The notes: generated by a model from the letters alone, not told the origin. Positions 9,333 to 19,124 are shown, numbered from the stretch's first letter. The stretch is DNA of 64,000 bases from an uncultured Myxococcales bacterium (GCA_903883645.1 CAISBR010000021.1:1-64000), one strand, 5' to 3'. Numbers and translations are program-made.

Positions 9333-10180
9333 GCTCGGCGCCAGCGCTGGTTGGCATGGGTCGCAAGCCCCTGTTCCTGCAAATAAATCAGATGGGTGAC
9401 CAAAGAGCGGAGCGCCAGCGGCCAGACCGTGCGCGGCACATCGGCGTAGGCACTGGGCAGCAGGTCGGCCGGCTCGCAGAAATCTGCAGTCAGCGCTTGC
9501 AGCACCGCAGCTTCGCGGGCGAGCCGGTGGCGGCGGTAATGGTCTAGAAGTTCGACCGCCTGGTGCTGCAGCGCCCCGTGGGCCGGCGCCAAAACGCGCG
9601 GCTGCAGGTCGGCAATACGCTGCAAACTCGCTAGGTACTGACCCATATGGCCGTCGCTGGGGTCGATGAGAATGGTGCCCTCGCCCGCCACCAGATCGCC
9701 GACCACCGCCTGCTGCGAGGGGGCGTGCCACAGCGCCAAGTGCCCCGGTGCGTGCCCGGGCGTATGCCAAGCCTGCCAAGCCGAGCCGTCGCGGTTGCTG
9801 GCTACGACCTCGCCGTCGCCGATGGCCCGATCGACCGGCAGCTTGCCGGCCAGCAAGGCGGCGGTTGCACTGTGGGCCCAGATCGGTAAGCCCATGGTAT
9901 GGCGCAAGAACTCGGCAGCACCGACATGATCGCGATGGTGATGGGTCAGCAGCAGCGCCACCACCTCGATGCCGGCAGCGCGCGCCTGCTCGAGCCAAGT
10001 CTTTAATTCAGCTTGGGCTCTACGCCCGGGGGTCGCGGGATCGACCAGCACCGCGCGGGCGTCGCCCACAAGATAGTGGTTGGTGGTCTGGGCGGGCGGC
10101 AAGGTCGGCGAGGGCAGGGCCCGCAGCCACAAGCTGGGTCCGCAATAACCCTCTAAACTCAGATCACTTGCTGGGGTCAC
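9329..10180 (-). CDS. metallo-beta-lactamase fold hydrolase, LACTB2-like
   Basis: The GTG at 10180 overlaps the TGA of the upstream transglutaminase gene (GTGA), which points to translational coupling and sets the start; the longer open frame is the antisense/other-frame extension. The product has 283 residues. Residues 80-85 are HHHRDH, the HxHxDH metal site, with further ligands in TPGHAPGHLALWH, VVGDLVAGEG and LAPAHG. A C-terminal helical/winged-helix region (about 200-283) resembles LACTB2-type proteins. Relatives include nucleases and thioester hydrolases; the substrate here is open. It is the last gene of the DUF58 / transglutaminase cluster. Confidence 0.87.
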   Translation of the reverse strand: MTPASDLSLEGYCGPSLWLRALPSPTLPPAQTTNHYLVGDARAVLVDPATPGRRAQAELKTWLEQARAAGIEVVALLLTHHHRDHVGAAEFLRHTMGLPIWAHSATAALLAGKLPVDRAIGDGEVVASNRDGSAWQAWHTPGHAPGHLALWHAPSQQAVVGDLVAGEGTILIDPSDGHMGQYLASLQRIADLQPRVLAPAHGALQHQAVELLDHYRRHRLAREAAVLQALTADFCEPADLLPSAYADVPRTVWPLALRSLVTHLIYLQEQGLATHANQRWRRA

Positions 10181-12510
10181 GTTGGCCCCCCTCGGGCCGG
10201 CTTGCGGCGGCGCTCGCGGTCGATGCGCTGGGCCTCGCTTGTCGCCTGCCGAACCAGCTTGACCAGTTGCGTGCGGTAGGGTTGGAAGCCAGCGCCAGAA
10301 TAGCGCGCCTGATCGTACGCCGTGGCAAATTGCCCAAGTAACAAGCTTAGTTGCGAGGTCTCCGTCGCCAGACGCCGCGCCACGCCGTGCCACGTTTCGT
10401 GCGGCTGCCGCTGCCAACCTTGGCGAGCCAGCGCCACCTGTAGCCGGTGCGTGCCGCGATCGACGGCCGCGTCGAGTGGGGCGCCCTGGCCGCTGCGCCG
10501 ACCCCAACGCCACCACCACAGCCCCGCGAGCAGCGCCACCGCGCCCGCCGCCGGCCACAGCCACCCGGGCAGGTGGGTTTCGGTCGCGGTCTTGCCCACT
10601 TCTTCTTGCTTGCCGCCACCTTGGCCTAGCCACTTGGCCATCGACTTATCGCCGCGCAGGTTCTTGAGCACGCCGCCCAGCGACTTCAGCATCTCGGCCT
10701 GCCGGTCCAAGTCGTACTCAACCACCCATTGATACCAAATAAGACTTGCGCTATCAACTAGTTGCCGTAGCTGCTGACCGATACCCTCGTCGGGCGGCGC
10801 GGTCTGGCCCGAAGGCGGTGTGGGGTCAAAGGTCCGCCAGCCGATCTTGGGGAAGTACACCTCGACCCAAGCGTGGGCGTCGCCTTGCCGAACCATGCGG
10901 TAATTGCCGATCGGATTGATGGAGCCGCCCGCAAAACCGTGCACTGTACGGGCTGGAATGCCACGGGTTCGCAACAAAAGTGCCATCGAGGTGGCAAAAA
11001 ACTCGCAATGGCCGTGCTTGACGCCGAACAAGAAGTCGGCCAGCGGCGCCTTGGCATCCTGATCGCCCGCCAGCGAATAGGTCCAGCCGGCGCGAAGGCC
11101 CCGCTCGATCGCAAAAGCCTGGTCGAACCAGGTCGAGGAGTTGCCGGCGAGCTTGGTAGCCAGCTGGGCAATCCGCGGATCGAGGTCGGCCGGCAGTTGC
11201 GTATAGCGGTCGCGCAGGTCGGCCGGGAGTTGCGTCGAGGCCTCGCGCAGTTGCTTAGCATCCGCAACGATATCAGTCACTTCTTTGACCTGCACCGCAT
11301 AGTGCAGCGCGGTGTCGGGCGGGGCCACATAGCTCAGATCGCCGTTTTGCGCGCGCAGCACCGACTTCTTGCGGCCGCGCAGGTAGTCAAAACGCGTGTC
11401 GAGCATCTCGACGGACCAGGTATCGGGCGGGGTAAAGAGCACCCGTTGCTTGCGGTCGAGCGGCTCGAGGTACAACTCGGCGCGCCAGCTATTTTCACGT
11501 TTCGGATCAGGCTCTTCGACGCGGGGCAGTCGGATGACGCCAGAGCTGCCGCGCAGGGGCCATGGCTCGGTGGTCGGGCGCGTCCAGCCGTTGCCGGCGA
11601 ACGTATCGAAGCTGACGCCGCGTAAACGCAGCGGTTGCTGCAGCCGCTCGGGATTGTCGGGGAAGGTCACGCGTGCAACCACCTCCGCATTGCTTTTGAG
11701 GGCGCCGAACTGGCCGAGCTCGGCGTCGGTCGAAAAGCCGATGACGCTTTTGGCGGCGCGAGTCTGGGCAAAGAAGAAGCCCATGCCCAAGCGCGGAAAG
11801 AGAAGGAAGAATAGCGCAGAGCCGGCGAGTACGGCCAGGCTGAGCAGGGTGGTAACCAGAAAATAGCGCGGACCCAGCAGCCGCCGCGAGCGCCACTGCA
11901 CGGTCGAGGCGTGTACCGGCAGTTCTGGCCAAACTGTCTTAGGTTCTAAAGGCTTTGCAGGCAAAAGGCCCAGCCAGCGCCGCTTGGGCGCCGCGGGCGG
12001 CAGCAAGTGCTCGGGCCCCGTCTCGGTCTGGACCTCGATCTGCCGCGTCAGGTGCAGCAGGCTGAGACCCCACATGACCATCACGGCATAGGCCAAGAAA
12101 CACAGGGCGAAAAGTGGCCCCGGCTGCACAATCGCCGCCACCAGCAAAAGGATAAACGATAGACCTAGTAACTGCAGATGATCTTTGGCAAAACGCCGCT
12201 GGAATAGTCGGCTGGCGGTCAGCAGTAGCGCAAATTCTAACGCGTGCAGCAGCCAGTTGCCGTCTTGCAGCGACCAGGTGATCAGCACGGCAAAAGCGAC
12301 GAGCACCACCGCTGTCCACAGCTTGGCAGTCTGCGGCCTGGGCGGGCTCAGGCGCGGATCGCGAAACAACGACACGATTGCCGCAGCGGCAAAGGCGAGG
12401 GGCGCCACTTGTCCAACTTCGCCCGACAGCGCAATCGGCAAAAATGCTGTCGCTACCAAGCCATACGATACAGCTTGAAAGGTCTTGTGCACATCCCAAT
12501 GGGCGCTCAT
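10177..12510 (-). CDS. TgpA-like membrane protein with transglutaminase core (DUF3488 / transglutaminase / DUF4129)
   Basis: This 777-residue protein has an N-terminal block of transmembrane helices (DUF3488/TgpA_N type). A periplasmic transglutaminase-like domain follows, with an intact triad: Cys502 in GHCEFFA, His546 in DAHAWVEVYF and Asp562 in FDPTPP. After it come one more transmembrane helix (WLWPAAGAVALLAGLWWWRWG) and a cytoplasmic DUF4129-like tail. Proteins of this type are often encoded with DUF58 proteins and a MoxR AAA ATPase. Here the DUF58 gene overlaps it by four bases upstream and a metallo-beta-lactamase gene overlaps it by four bases downstream. The periplasmic substrate is unknown; a protease or protein-crosslinking role is inferred from the fold. 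Confidence 0.92.
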   Translation of the reverse strand: MSAHWDVHKTFQAVSYGLVATAFLPIALSGEVGQVAPLAFAAAAIVSLFRDPRLSPPRPQTAKLWTAVVLVAFAVLITWSLQDGNWLLHALEFALLLTASRLFQRRFAKDHLQLLGLSFILLLVAAIVQPGPLFALCFLAYAVMVMWGLSLLHLTRQIEVQTETGPEHLLPPAAPKRRWLGLLPAKPLEPKTVWPELPVHASTVQWRSRRLLGPRYFLVTTLLSLAVLAGSALFFLLFPRLGMGFFFAQTRAAKSVIGFSTDAELGQFGALKSNAEVVARVTFPDNPERLQQPLRLRGVSFDTFAGNGWTRPTTEPWPLRGSSGVIRLPRVEEPDPKRENSWRAELYLEPLDRKQRVLFTPPDTWSVEMLDTRFDYLRGRKKSVLRAQNGDLSYVAPPDTALHYAVQVKEVTDIVADAKQLREASTQLPADLRDRYTQLPADLDPRIAQLATKLAGNSSTWFDQAFAIERGLRAGWTYSLAGDQDAKAPLADFLFGVKHGHCEFFATSMALLLRTRGIPARTVHGFAGGSINPIGNYRMVRQGDAHAWVEVYFPKIGWRTFDPTPPSGQTAPPDEGIGQQLRQLVDSASLIWYQWVVEYDLDRQAEMLKSLGGVLKNLRGDKSMAKWLGQGGGKQEEVGKTATETHLPGWLWPAAGAVALLAGLWWWRWGRRSGQGAPLDAAVDRGTHRLQVALARQGWQRQPHETWHGVARRLATETSQLSLLLGQFATAYDQARYSGAGFQPYRTQLVKLVRQATSEAQRIDRERRRKPARGGPT

Positions 12511-13886
12511 GCGGCCCCCTGCAGACTGGTGCGCGGCCGCTCGACTCCAGCCACCGCGCCATCCGCTTCCAGAAGCACCTGAGTGTCAAACCCGCCCGCT
12601 GTCAGCACATCTTGCCGCGCAGCGAAGCGCACGAGGTAGACCTCCGACGGCCCTTGCACGGCGACCGGCGCCCAGGTCAGCGGCTCACCTTTGGCGATGC
12701 TGGCGGCGCGGCTCTGGGCTAGGCGCACGCGCTCGGCCCACTCGGCATCGGGCAGCGGCCACGCGGGCGGCGGTGGTCGATCAGCAGGCAGCAACCGCGC
12801 TAAAGTACGGCGAATATCGCGCAATGCCTCGCCCTGGCCGGTCTGGTCGGCCACCGGCGCCACGCAGCCATCCAGGGTCTGCAGACCCACAGCGAAGCCG
12901 GCGTCGAGCAGGGCTTGGCACAGACCGGCCACGCGCGCACACGCACCATCCAGACAATGGGGATGATCGTCGGCGCCCGGCGCGACATGCACAAAACGCA
13001 CGAGCGCCACCCGTGCCGCCTCCGCCTGCCATTCACGGGCGATCAGCCGACCACGGCGCGCCGAAGCCTTCCAATAGATATCGCGCAGGGCATCGCCGGG
13101 GCGGGCATCGCGTAACCCAGCAAAATTATCGCCTTGTCCCAGCTTTCGCGAGAGTTCACTGCTGCCGTGATCGAGCGAGCCGCGCCACTCGGGGCTCATC
13201 GGCGCCACGCGCGGCAGGGCCAAGAACTCGGCCGGATCATCGAAAATTCGGGCCTTGCGAGCAAAACCGAATGGATACGACGTTGCCAGCTGAATACCTG
13301 CCGTGGCTACGGGTCCGCGCCGCAGCGGGCGAATCGCGCCAAAGGCCTGCCCCGTCTCGCCGCCCGCGAGGTGCAGCACAAAACCGTCGCGCACCTCGAC
13401 ATCGCGCACGCCGTCGAGCACCTCGCCCACTTCGATATGCAAGGCCGCACGGGGCTTGTCGTTGTGTACCTCGATGCGCAGCACGGCGGCCTCGCCCTCA
13501 GTCAGCTCGCGGGGGTAGTGGCGGCGCAGCTCCAGGTCGCGCAGGCACCACTCGCTGAGCATACCCGACACGGCGATCACACTGATGGTGAGCGAAAGCA
13601 CCAGATATAGCAGATTATTGCCTGTGTTGACGGCTGCGGCGCCCAGCAAGATGGCGATGCCGATGATCCACTTGCCTTCGCGCGTGACAACCAGCTTGCG
13701 CGGAAACAACCGGTTCGAGCGGCCCAGGCTCCGCCAAAACCCAAGGCGGCGGCGGCGCTCGGCCAGAAGCGTGCGATTACGCTGTTCGATCAACGGGTCA
13801 AGAATCTTGTCGCGCGAAGTGCGCGCGGGCGTGCGCCACGTTACCCGCAGGCGCTGGTGCGGTTGTTCGGCTGCGGGCTGGGCCAT
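12507..13886 (-). CDS. DUF58 domain protein
   Basis: A 459-residue protein with two membrane helices near residues 73-87 and 91-110. A beta domain follows, then the DUF58 signature GDNFAGLRDARPGDALRDIY and WKASARRGRL, with a VWA-like C-terminus. DUF58 proteins normally work with a MoxR ATPase and transglutaminase-like proteins in cell-envelope or chaperone-type modules. The gene heads the minus-strand cluster DUF58 - TgpA-like - metallo-beta-lactamase, with a four-base overlap into the next gene. No MoxR gene is adjacent: the next gene upstream is rho, divergently transcribed. About 60 residues of basic N-terminal extension precede the membrane helices, which is somewhat long. Confidence 0.9.
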   Translation of the reverse strand: MAQPAAEQPHQRLRVTWRTPARTSRDKILDPLIEQRNRTLLAERRRRLGFWRSLGRSNRLFPRKLVVTREGKWIIGIAILLGAAAVNTGNNLLYLVLSLTISVIAVSGMLSEWCLRDLELRRHYPRELTEGEAAVLRIEVHNDKPRAALHIEVGEVLDGVRDVEVRDGFVLHLAGGETGQAFGAIRPLRRGPVATAGIQLATSYPFGFARKARIFDDPAEFLALPRVAPMSPEWRGSLDHGSSELSRKLGQGDNFAGLRDARPGDALRDIYWKASARRGRLIAREWQAEAARVALVRFVHVAPGADDHPHCLDGACARVAGLCQALLDAGFAVGLQTLDGCVAPVADQTGQGEALRDIRRTLARLLPADRPPPPAWPLPDAEWAERVRLAQSRAASIAKGEPLTWAPVAVQGPSEVYLVRFAARQDVLTAGGFDTQVLLEADGAVAGVERPRTSLQGAA

Positions 13887-13958
13887 GGTCCGCCGTGCGA
13901 GCAGTTGACCCGCCCCTGCAATGTAGCGCAGGTGCAGCGTTGCACAAAGTACCCGAGC

Positions 13959-13969
13959 GCCAAGTTGGC
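13959..13969. promoter_or_regulatory. palindrome GCCAAGTTGGC next to the rho -35 box
   Basis: GCCAA-G-TTGGC is a perfect inverted repeat ending three bases before the TTGACA of the presumed rho promoter. Its position would suit an operator or activator site. The short length means it could also be chance. Confidence 0.35.
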
Positions 13970-13972
13970 GCC

Positions 13973-14001
13973 TTGACAGGGGGGGCGGCCGCTTCTAAAC
14001 T
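13973..14001 (+). promoter_or_regulatory. sigma-70-type promoter for rho
   Basis: TTGACA at 13973-13978 and TAAACT at 13996-14001 are separated by 17 bases, an optimal spacing with a consensus -35. Transcription would start near 14008, leaving a leader of about 325 bases before the rho start codon. Confidence 0.7.
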
Positions 14002-14161
14002 CGCCGCTCAGTCATCCGCAGGTCCAGGAGATTCGAGCTTGGCCACCTGGGCCGACTTCGAACCGCCCGCCAACCTAGGTTGATCACGGCGGTTGCAGAG
14101 CTCAAAGCCTTTGTAATCACAGAGGGTTCCGCGGGTTCAGCCACTGGCCGTGTATCCGAGG

Positions 14162-14245
14162 TTTCCCTCGTTCCCGTTTTCCCTCGTTCCCGTTTCCCTC
14201 GTTCCCGTGTCGTCCCTTGCCCCTTTCTGTCCTTTCTACGGCGGA
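14162..14245 (+). promoter_or_regulatory. pyrimidine-rich rho leader with three 15-base repeats, rut-like
   Basis: TTTCCCTCGTTCCCG occurs at 14162-14176, 14178-14192 and 14193-14207, and the C/T-rich run continues to about 14240. C-rich, G-poor, unstructured RNA is the kind of sequence Rho binds. In enterobacteria rho is autoregulated by Rho-dependent attenuation in its own leader. Such a role here is inference from composition and position. Confidence 0.5.
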
Positions 14246-14332
14246 ATCTACTCAGCGGCCCTGGCGAACCGCCATCGTCTGTCCGACGCGCCCTTCTGCC
14301 AGCCGTCTTGCCGCACCCGCCCATGGTGAAAC

Positions 14333-15580
<1,248 letters not shown>

Positions 15581-15614
15581 GCCGCTGAACTTCATCTAAA
15601 AAATCGGAGCATTC

Positions 15615-16556
15615 ATGGCCACCGTAGTCATCACGGGCGGGGCAGGCTTCATCGGCTCGAACTTGGCGCACGCTCTGCTACAGCGCGGCGATCAGGTGCG
15701 GGTGATCGACAATTTCTCGACTGGGCGGCGGGTCAATCTCGCCGATATCGCGAAGGAAATTGAGATTGTCGAGGGCGACATCCGCGATCGGGCCCTGCTC
15801 GACAAGGTGTTTGCTGGGGCGGACAACGTCTTGCACCAAGCGGCCTTGCCGAGCGTGGCGCGGTCGGTCGAAGATCCAGAGACGAGCCATGCGGTCAACG
15901 TGGGCGGTACGCTGAACGTGCTGCAGGCGGCGCGACAAGCGGGGGTCAAGCGCGTCAATTTTGCTGCATCGTCAGCTGCTTATGGCGAGACGCCGATTCT
16001 GCCCAAGGTCGAGACGATGGCGCCCGATCCGCTGAGTCCGTACGGCGCGCAAAAGCTGATGGGCGAGCACTACTGCAAAGTGTGGACCCGTTGCTATGGG
16101 CTAGAGTGCGTAGCTCTGCGTTACTTCAATGTTTTTGGGCCGCGCCAGTCGCCCGAGAACGAGTACGCGGCGGTGATTCCGCGCTTTGTGACCTGGATGC
16201 AGGCCGGCAAGCAGCCCACGGTGTTTGGCGATGGCGGGCAGACCCGCGATTTTGCCTTTATCGACAATGTGGTACAGGCGAACCTGCTGGCGATGACGGC
16301 GGAAAAAGCGCCGGGCAACCTCTATAACGTCGCGTGCAATGAGCGGGTGTCGCTGCTCGATTTAGTCAATACGATCAACAGTATTCTTGGCACTTCGATC
16401 GAGCCGATCTTCTTGCCGGCGCGGGCGGGCGATATTCGCGACAGCTTGGCCGATATCGGTGCGGCCCAGCGCGATTTGGGTTACACGGCGCCCGTGCTCT
16501 TTGCCGAGGGCCTGCGGCGGGCGATTGCGTGGTACGCGCAGCACCCTAACGGATAG
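15615..16556 (+). CDS. NAD-dependent sugar-nucleotide epimerase (extended SDR)
   Basis: A 313-residue extended short-chain dehydrogenase. The Rossmann motif is TGGAGFIGSN at residues 7-16. The catalytic Ser119/Ser120 lie in AASSAAYGE, and Tyr143 and Lys147 in SPYGAQK. Sugar-nucleotide-binding segments follow (RYFNVFGPRQSP, VFGDGGQTRDFAFIDNVVQA). This is the pattern of UDP-glucose/UDP-GlcNAc 4-epimerases and related enzymes that supply sugars for surface polysaccharides; the exact substrate is not decidable by eye. It lies 34 bases after rho in the same direction and may share its transcript. The 3' end and stop codon are part of a short tandem repeat. Confidence 0.92.
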   Translation: MATVVITGGAGFIGSNLAHALLQRGDQVRVIDNFSTGRRVNLADIAKEIEIVEGDIRDRALLDKVFAGADNVLHQAALPSVARSVEDPETSHAVNVGGTLNVLQAARQAGVKRVNFAASSAAYGETPILPKVETMAPDPLSPYGAQKLMGEHYCKVWTRCYGLECVALRYFNVFGPRQSPENEYAAVIPRFVTWMQAGKQPTVFGDGGQTRDFAFIDNVVQANLLAMTAEKAPGNLYNVACNERVSLLDLVNTINSILGTSIEPIFLPARAGDIRDSLADIGAAQRDLGYTAPVLFAEGLRRAIAWYAQHPNG

Positions 16557-16600
16557 TCCCCCCCAGGCTAACGGCTAGTCCCTCCAGGCCAACGGCTAAT
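16546..16600 (+). repeat. 21-22 base tandem repeat over the epimerase stop codon
   Basis: Copies begin at 16546 (22 bases, starting CTAACGGATAGTCC), 16568 (21 bases, starting CTAACGGCTAGTCC) and 16589 (partial, CCAACGGCTAAT). The first copy contains the epimerase TAG stop at 16554-16556. The later copies also hold stop codons, so the repeat lengthens the intergenic gap without altering the protein. Confidence 0.75.
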
Positions 16601-16623
16601 ATCCAACAATCAAAGGTGATGAA

Positions 16624-17826
16624 ATGTCTGCTGAATTCTCGACGCCGGCCGCGCCCAAGCACGACTGGAGCCATGCCCATTTTGAGACGCGCGCCATCCA
16701 CGCCGGCCAAGACCCCGAGGGTCTGACGGGTGCGGTGGTGGTGCCGATCTATCAAACCTCAACGTTTGCGCAGCCTTCGCCGGGGCAGCACCTGGGTCAC
16801 GAGTACTCGCGCACCAGCAATCCGACCCGCGATGCGCTGCAGGCGGCGCTGGCGAGCCTAGAAGGGGGCACGCGGGCCATGTGTTTTTCGTCGGGCCTGG
16901 CGGCGACCCATGCGCTGATCGCGCTGGTGGATGCGGGCGACCACGTGGTGGCGATGGACGACATGTACGGCGGTACCTTTCGCCAGTTCGACAAGGTGTG
17001 GCGGCGGCACGGCGTGCGCTTTAGTTACGCCGATTTGCGCGATCCGGGGGCCTTTGACGCGGTGGTCGAAGCCAAGACGAAGCTGCTGTGGATCGAGACG
17101 CCGACCAATCCGATGCTTAAAGTGGTCGACATTGCCGAGCTGAGCCGGCGGGCGCACCAAAAAGGCATCTTGGTGGTGGTAGATAACACCTTTGCGACTC
17201 CGTACTTGCAGCGGCCGCTTGAGCTGGGGGCCGATATCGTGACCCACTCGACTACGAAGTACATCGGCGGGCACAGCGATGTGGTCGGCGGTGCGGTGAT
17301 CGTCAAAGACGAGGAACTGGCGAACCGCGTGGCCTTTTTGCAGAACGCCAACGGTGGTACCCCCGGGCCGTTCGACTCGTGGCTGACGCTGCGCGGCCTA
17401 AAGACGCTGGCGCTGCGCATGGAGCGGCACTGCGACAATGCCCTGAAGATTGCGCTGTGGCTCGAAAAGCACCCGCGCATCGCCAAGGTAGTGTACCCGG
17501 GGCTCGAGTCGCACCCCCAGCGGGAACTGATCAAGCGGCAGATGCGCTCCGGTGGCGGCATGATCACCGCGTATCTCGACGGCAATGTCGATCACGCTCG
17601 CAAATTCCTAAGCGCGACGCGGGTCTTTACCCTGGCCGAGTCGCTGGGCGGCGTGGAGTCGCTGATCGAGCACCCGGGCATCATGACGCACGCGTCGATT
17701 CCGCCCGAGCGCCGCGCCGAGATTGGCATTGACGATCGTCTAGTGCGCCTGAGCGTGGGTATTGAGCACGTGGATGATCAACTGGCGGATATCGAGGGAG
17801 CGCTGCGGGCGGCGTTTGGCGCGTAG
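16624..17826 (+). CDS. Cys/Met metabolism PLP enzyme (cystathionine gamma-synthase/lyase family)
   Basis: A 400-residue fold-type I PLP enzyme with AAGGTGAT as ribosome-binding site. Family motifs are complete: YSRTSNPTRDALQ (phosphate-binding Tyr/Arg), FSSGLAATHALI, DDMYGGTFR, IETPTNPML, VVDNTFATPYLQRPL. The PLP lysine is Lys212 in HSTTKYIGGHSD. The C-terminal motif SLGGVESLIEHPGIMTHAS is also present. Family members form or cleave cystathionine or act as O-acylhomoserine sulfhydrylases or methionine gamma-lyases; the choice needs phylogeny. A roughly 20-residue N-terminal extension precedes HFETRAIHAGQDP. No other methionine gene is nearby. Confidence 0.93.
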   Translation: MSAEFSTPAAPKHDWSHAHFETRAIHAGQDPEGLTGAVVVPIYQTSTFAQPSPGQHLGHEYSRTSNPTRDALQAALASLEGGTRAMCFSSGLAATHALIALVDAGDHVVAMDDMYGGTFRQFDKVWRRHGVRFSYADLRDPGAFDAVVEAKTKLLWIETPTNPMLKVVDIAELSRRAHQKGILVVVDNTFATPYLQRPLELGADIVTHSTTKYIGGHSDVVGGAVIVKDEELANRVAFLQNANGGTPGPFDSWLTLRGLKTLALRMERHCDNALKIALWLEKHPRIAKVVYPGLESHPQRELIKRQMRSGGGMITAYLDGNVDHARKFLSATRVFTLAESLGGVESLIEHPGIMTHASIPPERRAEIGIDDRLVRLSVGIEHVDDQLADIEGALRAAFGA

Positions 17827-17892
17827 CACAATGGGATAGCGCAAAAGTGTCAGCAATTGTGAGCTGTTGTGTCCTTATGTTTGTCGCTTAAG

Positions 17893-17920
17893 TTGACTTT
17901 GTCTATCGGTTAAGTAGAAA
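17893..17920 (+). promoter_or_regulatory. possible promoter of the sigma-54 activator gene
   Basis: TTGACT at 17893-17898 and TAGAAA at 17915-17920 are 16 bases apart, about 58 bases before the GTG start of the activator gene. Match is moderate (5/6 and 4/6). The flanks are AT-rich compared with the rest of the window, which supports a regulatory role. Confidence 0.4.
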
Positions 17921-17978
17921 TTAGCGCCGGGGCCAGCGAGCCCTGGGCGCCGCAGTTTGGCGCCCGCGAGGCCCGTCC

Positions 17979-19007
17979 GTGCCGACTCAGCGCCGCCCAA
18001 CTGGTCGCAAGCCGCCAGAACCGCAAGCCAATTGGCCCGAGATTGTGGGCGCGTCGACTGGTCTGCAGGCGGTGATGGCGCAGGTCGAGGGCGTGGCGCC
18101 GACCGACGTGCCGGTGCTGATTCTGGGCGAAACGGGCTCGGGCAAAGAGCTTTTGGCGCGGGCGGTGCACGAGCGGTCGCCGCGGCGGGCCGGGCCGTTG
18201 GTGCGCGTCAATTGCGGAGCGATTGCCCCCGACTTGATGGACTCGGAGCTGTTCGGCCACGAGCGCGGTGCCTTTACGGGTGCGATCGCCGAGCGGCGCG
18301 GCTGGTTCGAGCGCGCCCACGGCGGCACCCTGTTCTTAGACGAAATCGGCGACTTGCCGCCAGCCGCCCAGGTGCGCCTGCTGCGGGTGCTGCAAGAGGG
18401 CGAGTTCGAGCGCGTGGGCGGCCACGAGCTGCTGCGGGCCGATGTGCGGCTGGTGGCGGCGACCCACGGCGACCTGCGGCGGATGGTCGAGCTGGGCCAG
18501 TTTCGCCAGGATTTGTGGTATCGGATCAGCGTGTTTCCCGTGCAGCTGCCGCCGCTGCGCGAGCGCAAGGGCGACCTGCCCGAGCTGGCGACACACTTGG
18601 TGGCGACGACCTGCGCCCGCCACGGTGTGCCCCAACTGCGGCTGACTGAGGCGGATTTACAGCTGCTCAACCGCCACGACTGGCCGGGCAACGTGCGCGA
18701 GCTCGCGGCGGTCATCGAGCGGGCGGCGCTGCTGGGGCGCGGACAGCGGCTCGAACTGGTGGCCGCGCTGGCGCTCAATGCGCCGCTAGTGGCGCCGGCG
18801 GCCGGCGAAATCGTGCAGACGGCCGAGCCCCAACCGCATTCGACGCTCGTCGAGGCCCAACGCCGCCACATCGAAGGCGCGCTGCGGCAGGCGCGCGGGC
18901 GCATCGAGGGCGCGGGTGGTGCGGCCGAGCGACTTGCCGTGAACCCGCACACCTTGCGGGCGCGGATGCGGAAGATGGGCCTGAACTGGGCGACGTTTCG
19001 CGCGTAG
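17979..19007 (+). CDS. sigma-54-dependent enhancer-binding AAA+ activator without sensor domain
   Basis: This 342-residue protein consists almost only of a sigma-54 activation domain and a DNA-binding tail. Walker A is GETGSGKE (residues 50-57), the sigma-54-contacting loop GAFTGA is at 97-102, and Walker B is TLFLDEIGD with Asp121-Glu122. The arginine-finger segment FRQDLWYRIS and sensor II region WPGNVRELAAVIERA follow. The C-terminus (about 295-340) is a Fis-type helix-turn-helix (RLAVNPHTLRARMRKMGL). There is no receiver, GAF or PAS domain before the AAA+ core, so it resembles PspF in layout; activity may be controlled by another protein or by expression level. The start is a GTG with GAGG upstream. 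A sigma-54 promoter with paired palindromes lies just downstream, making the next operon its likely target. Confidence 0.93.
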   Translation: MPTQRRPTGRKPPEPQANWPEIVGASTGLQAVMAQVEGVAPTDVPVLILGETGSGKELLARAVHERSPRRAGPLVRVNCGAIAPDLMDSELFGHERGAFTGAIAERRGWFERAHGGTLFLDEIGDLPPAAQVRLLRVLQEGEFERVGGHELLRADVRLVAATHGDLRRMVELGQFRQDLWYRISVFPVQLPPLRERKGDLPELATHLVATTCARHGVPQLRLTEADLQLLNRHDWPGNVRELAAVIERAALLGRGQRLELVAALALNAPLVAPAAGEIVQTAEPQPHSTLVEAQRRHIEGALRQARGRIEGAGGAAERLAVNPHTLRARMRKMGLNWATFRA

Positions 19008-19124
19008 TTCTTGCTAGCTCCTTTCAATCATGGGCAAAAGATGGCGCCTGCCGGGCTGCCTGCGCTGGCTACGAGGGCGCGGCGCAGAGCCGGGCGCGCT
19101 GCCGGGCACTAGCCGTGCTGGGCT

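Larger units (their letters stand above)
13887..14332. other. intergenic region between divergent DUF58 gene and rho
   Basis: This 446-base gap has no convincing gene. It holds a sigma-70-like promoter reading toward rho, an 11-base palindrome just upstream of it, and a C-rich, G-poor stretch with three direct repeats in the presumed rho leader. Short open frames of 62 and 88 codons run through it, but neither has a convincing ribosome-binding site or coding character. I could not place a clear promoter for the leftward DUF58 gene. Confidence 0.7.

Noticed and set aside
13895-14083. 62-codon frame in the DUF58-rho gap as a small gene
   Set aside because: It crosses the promoter of rho, has no ribosome-binding site and no conserved feature.
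14162-14207. Three short repeats upstream of rho as a CRISPR-like array
   Set aside because: Units are 15 bases, directly adjoining with no spacers; not CRISPR.
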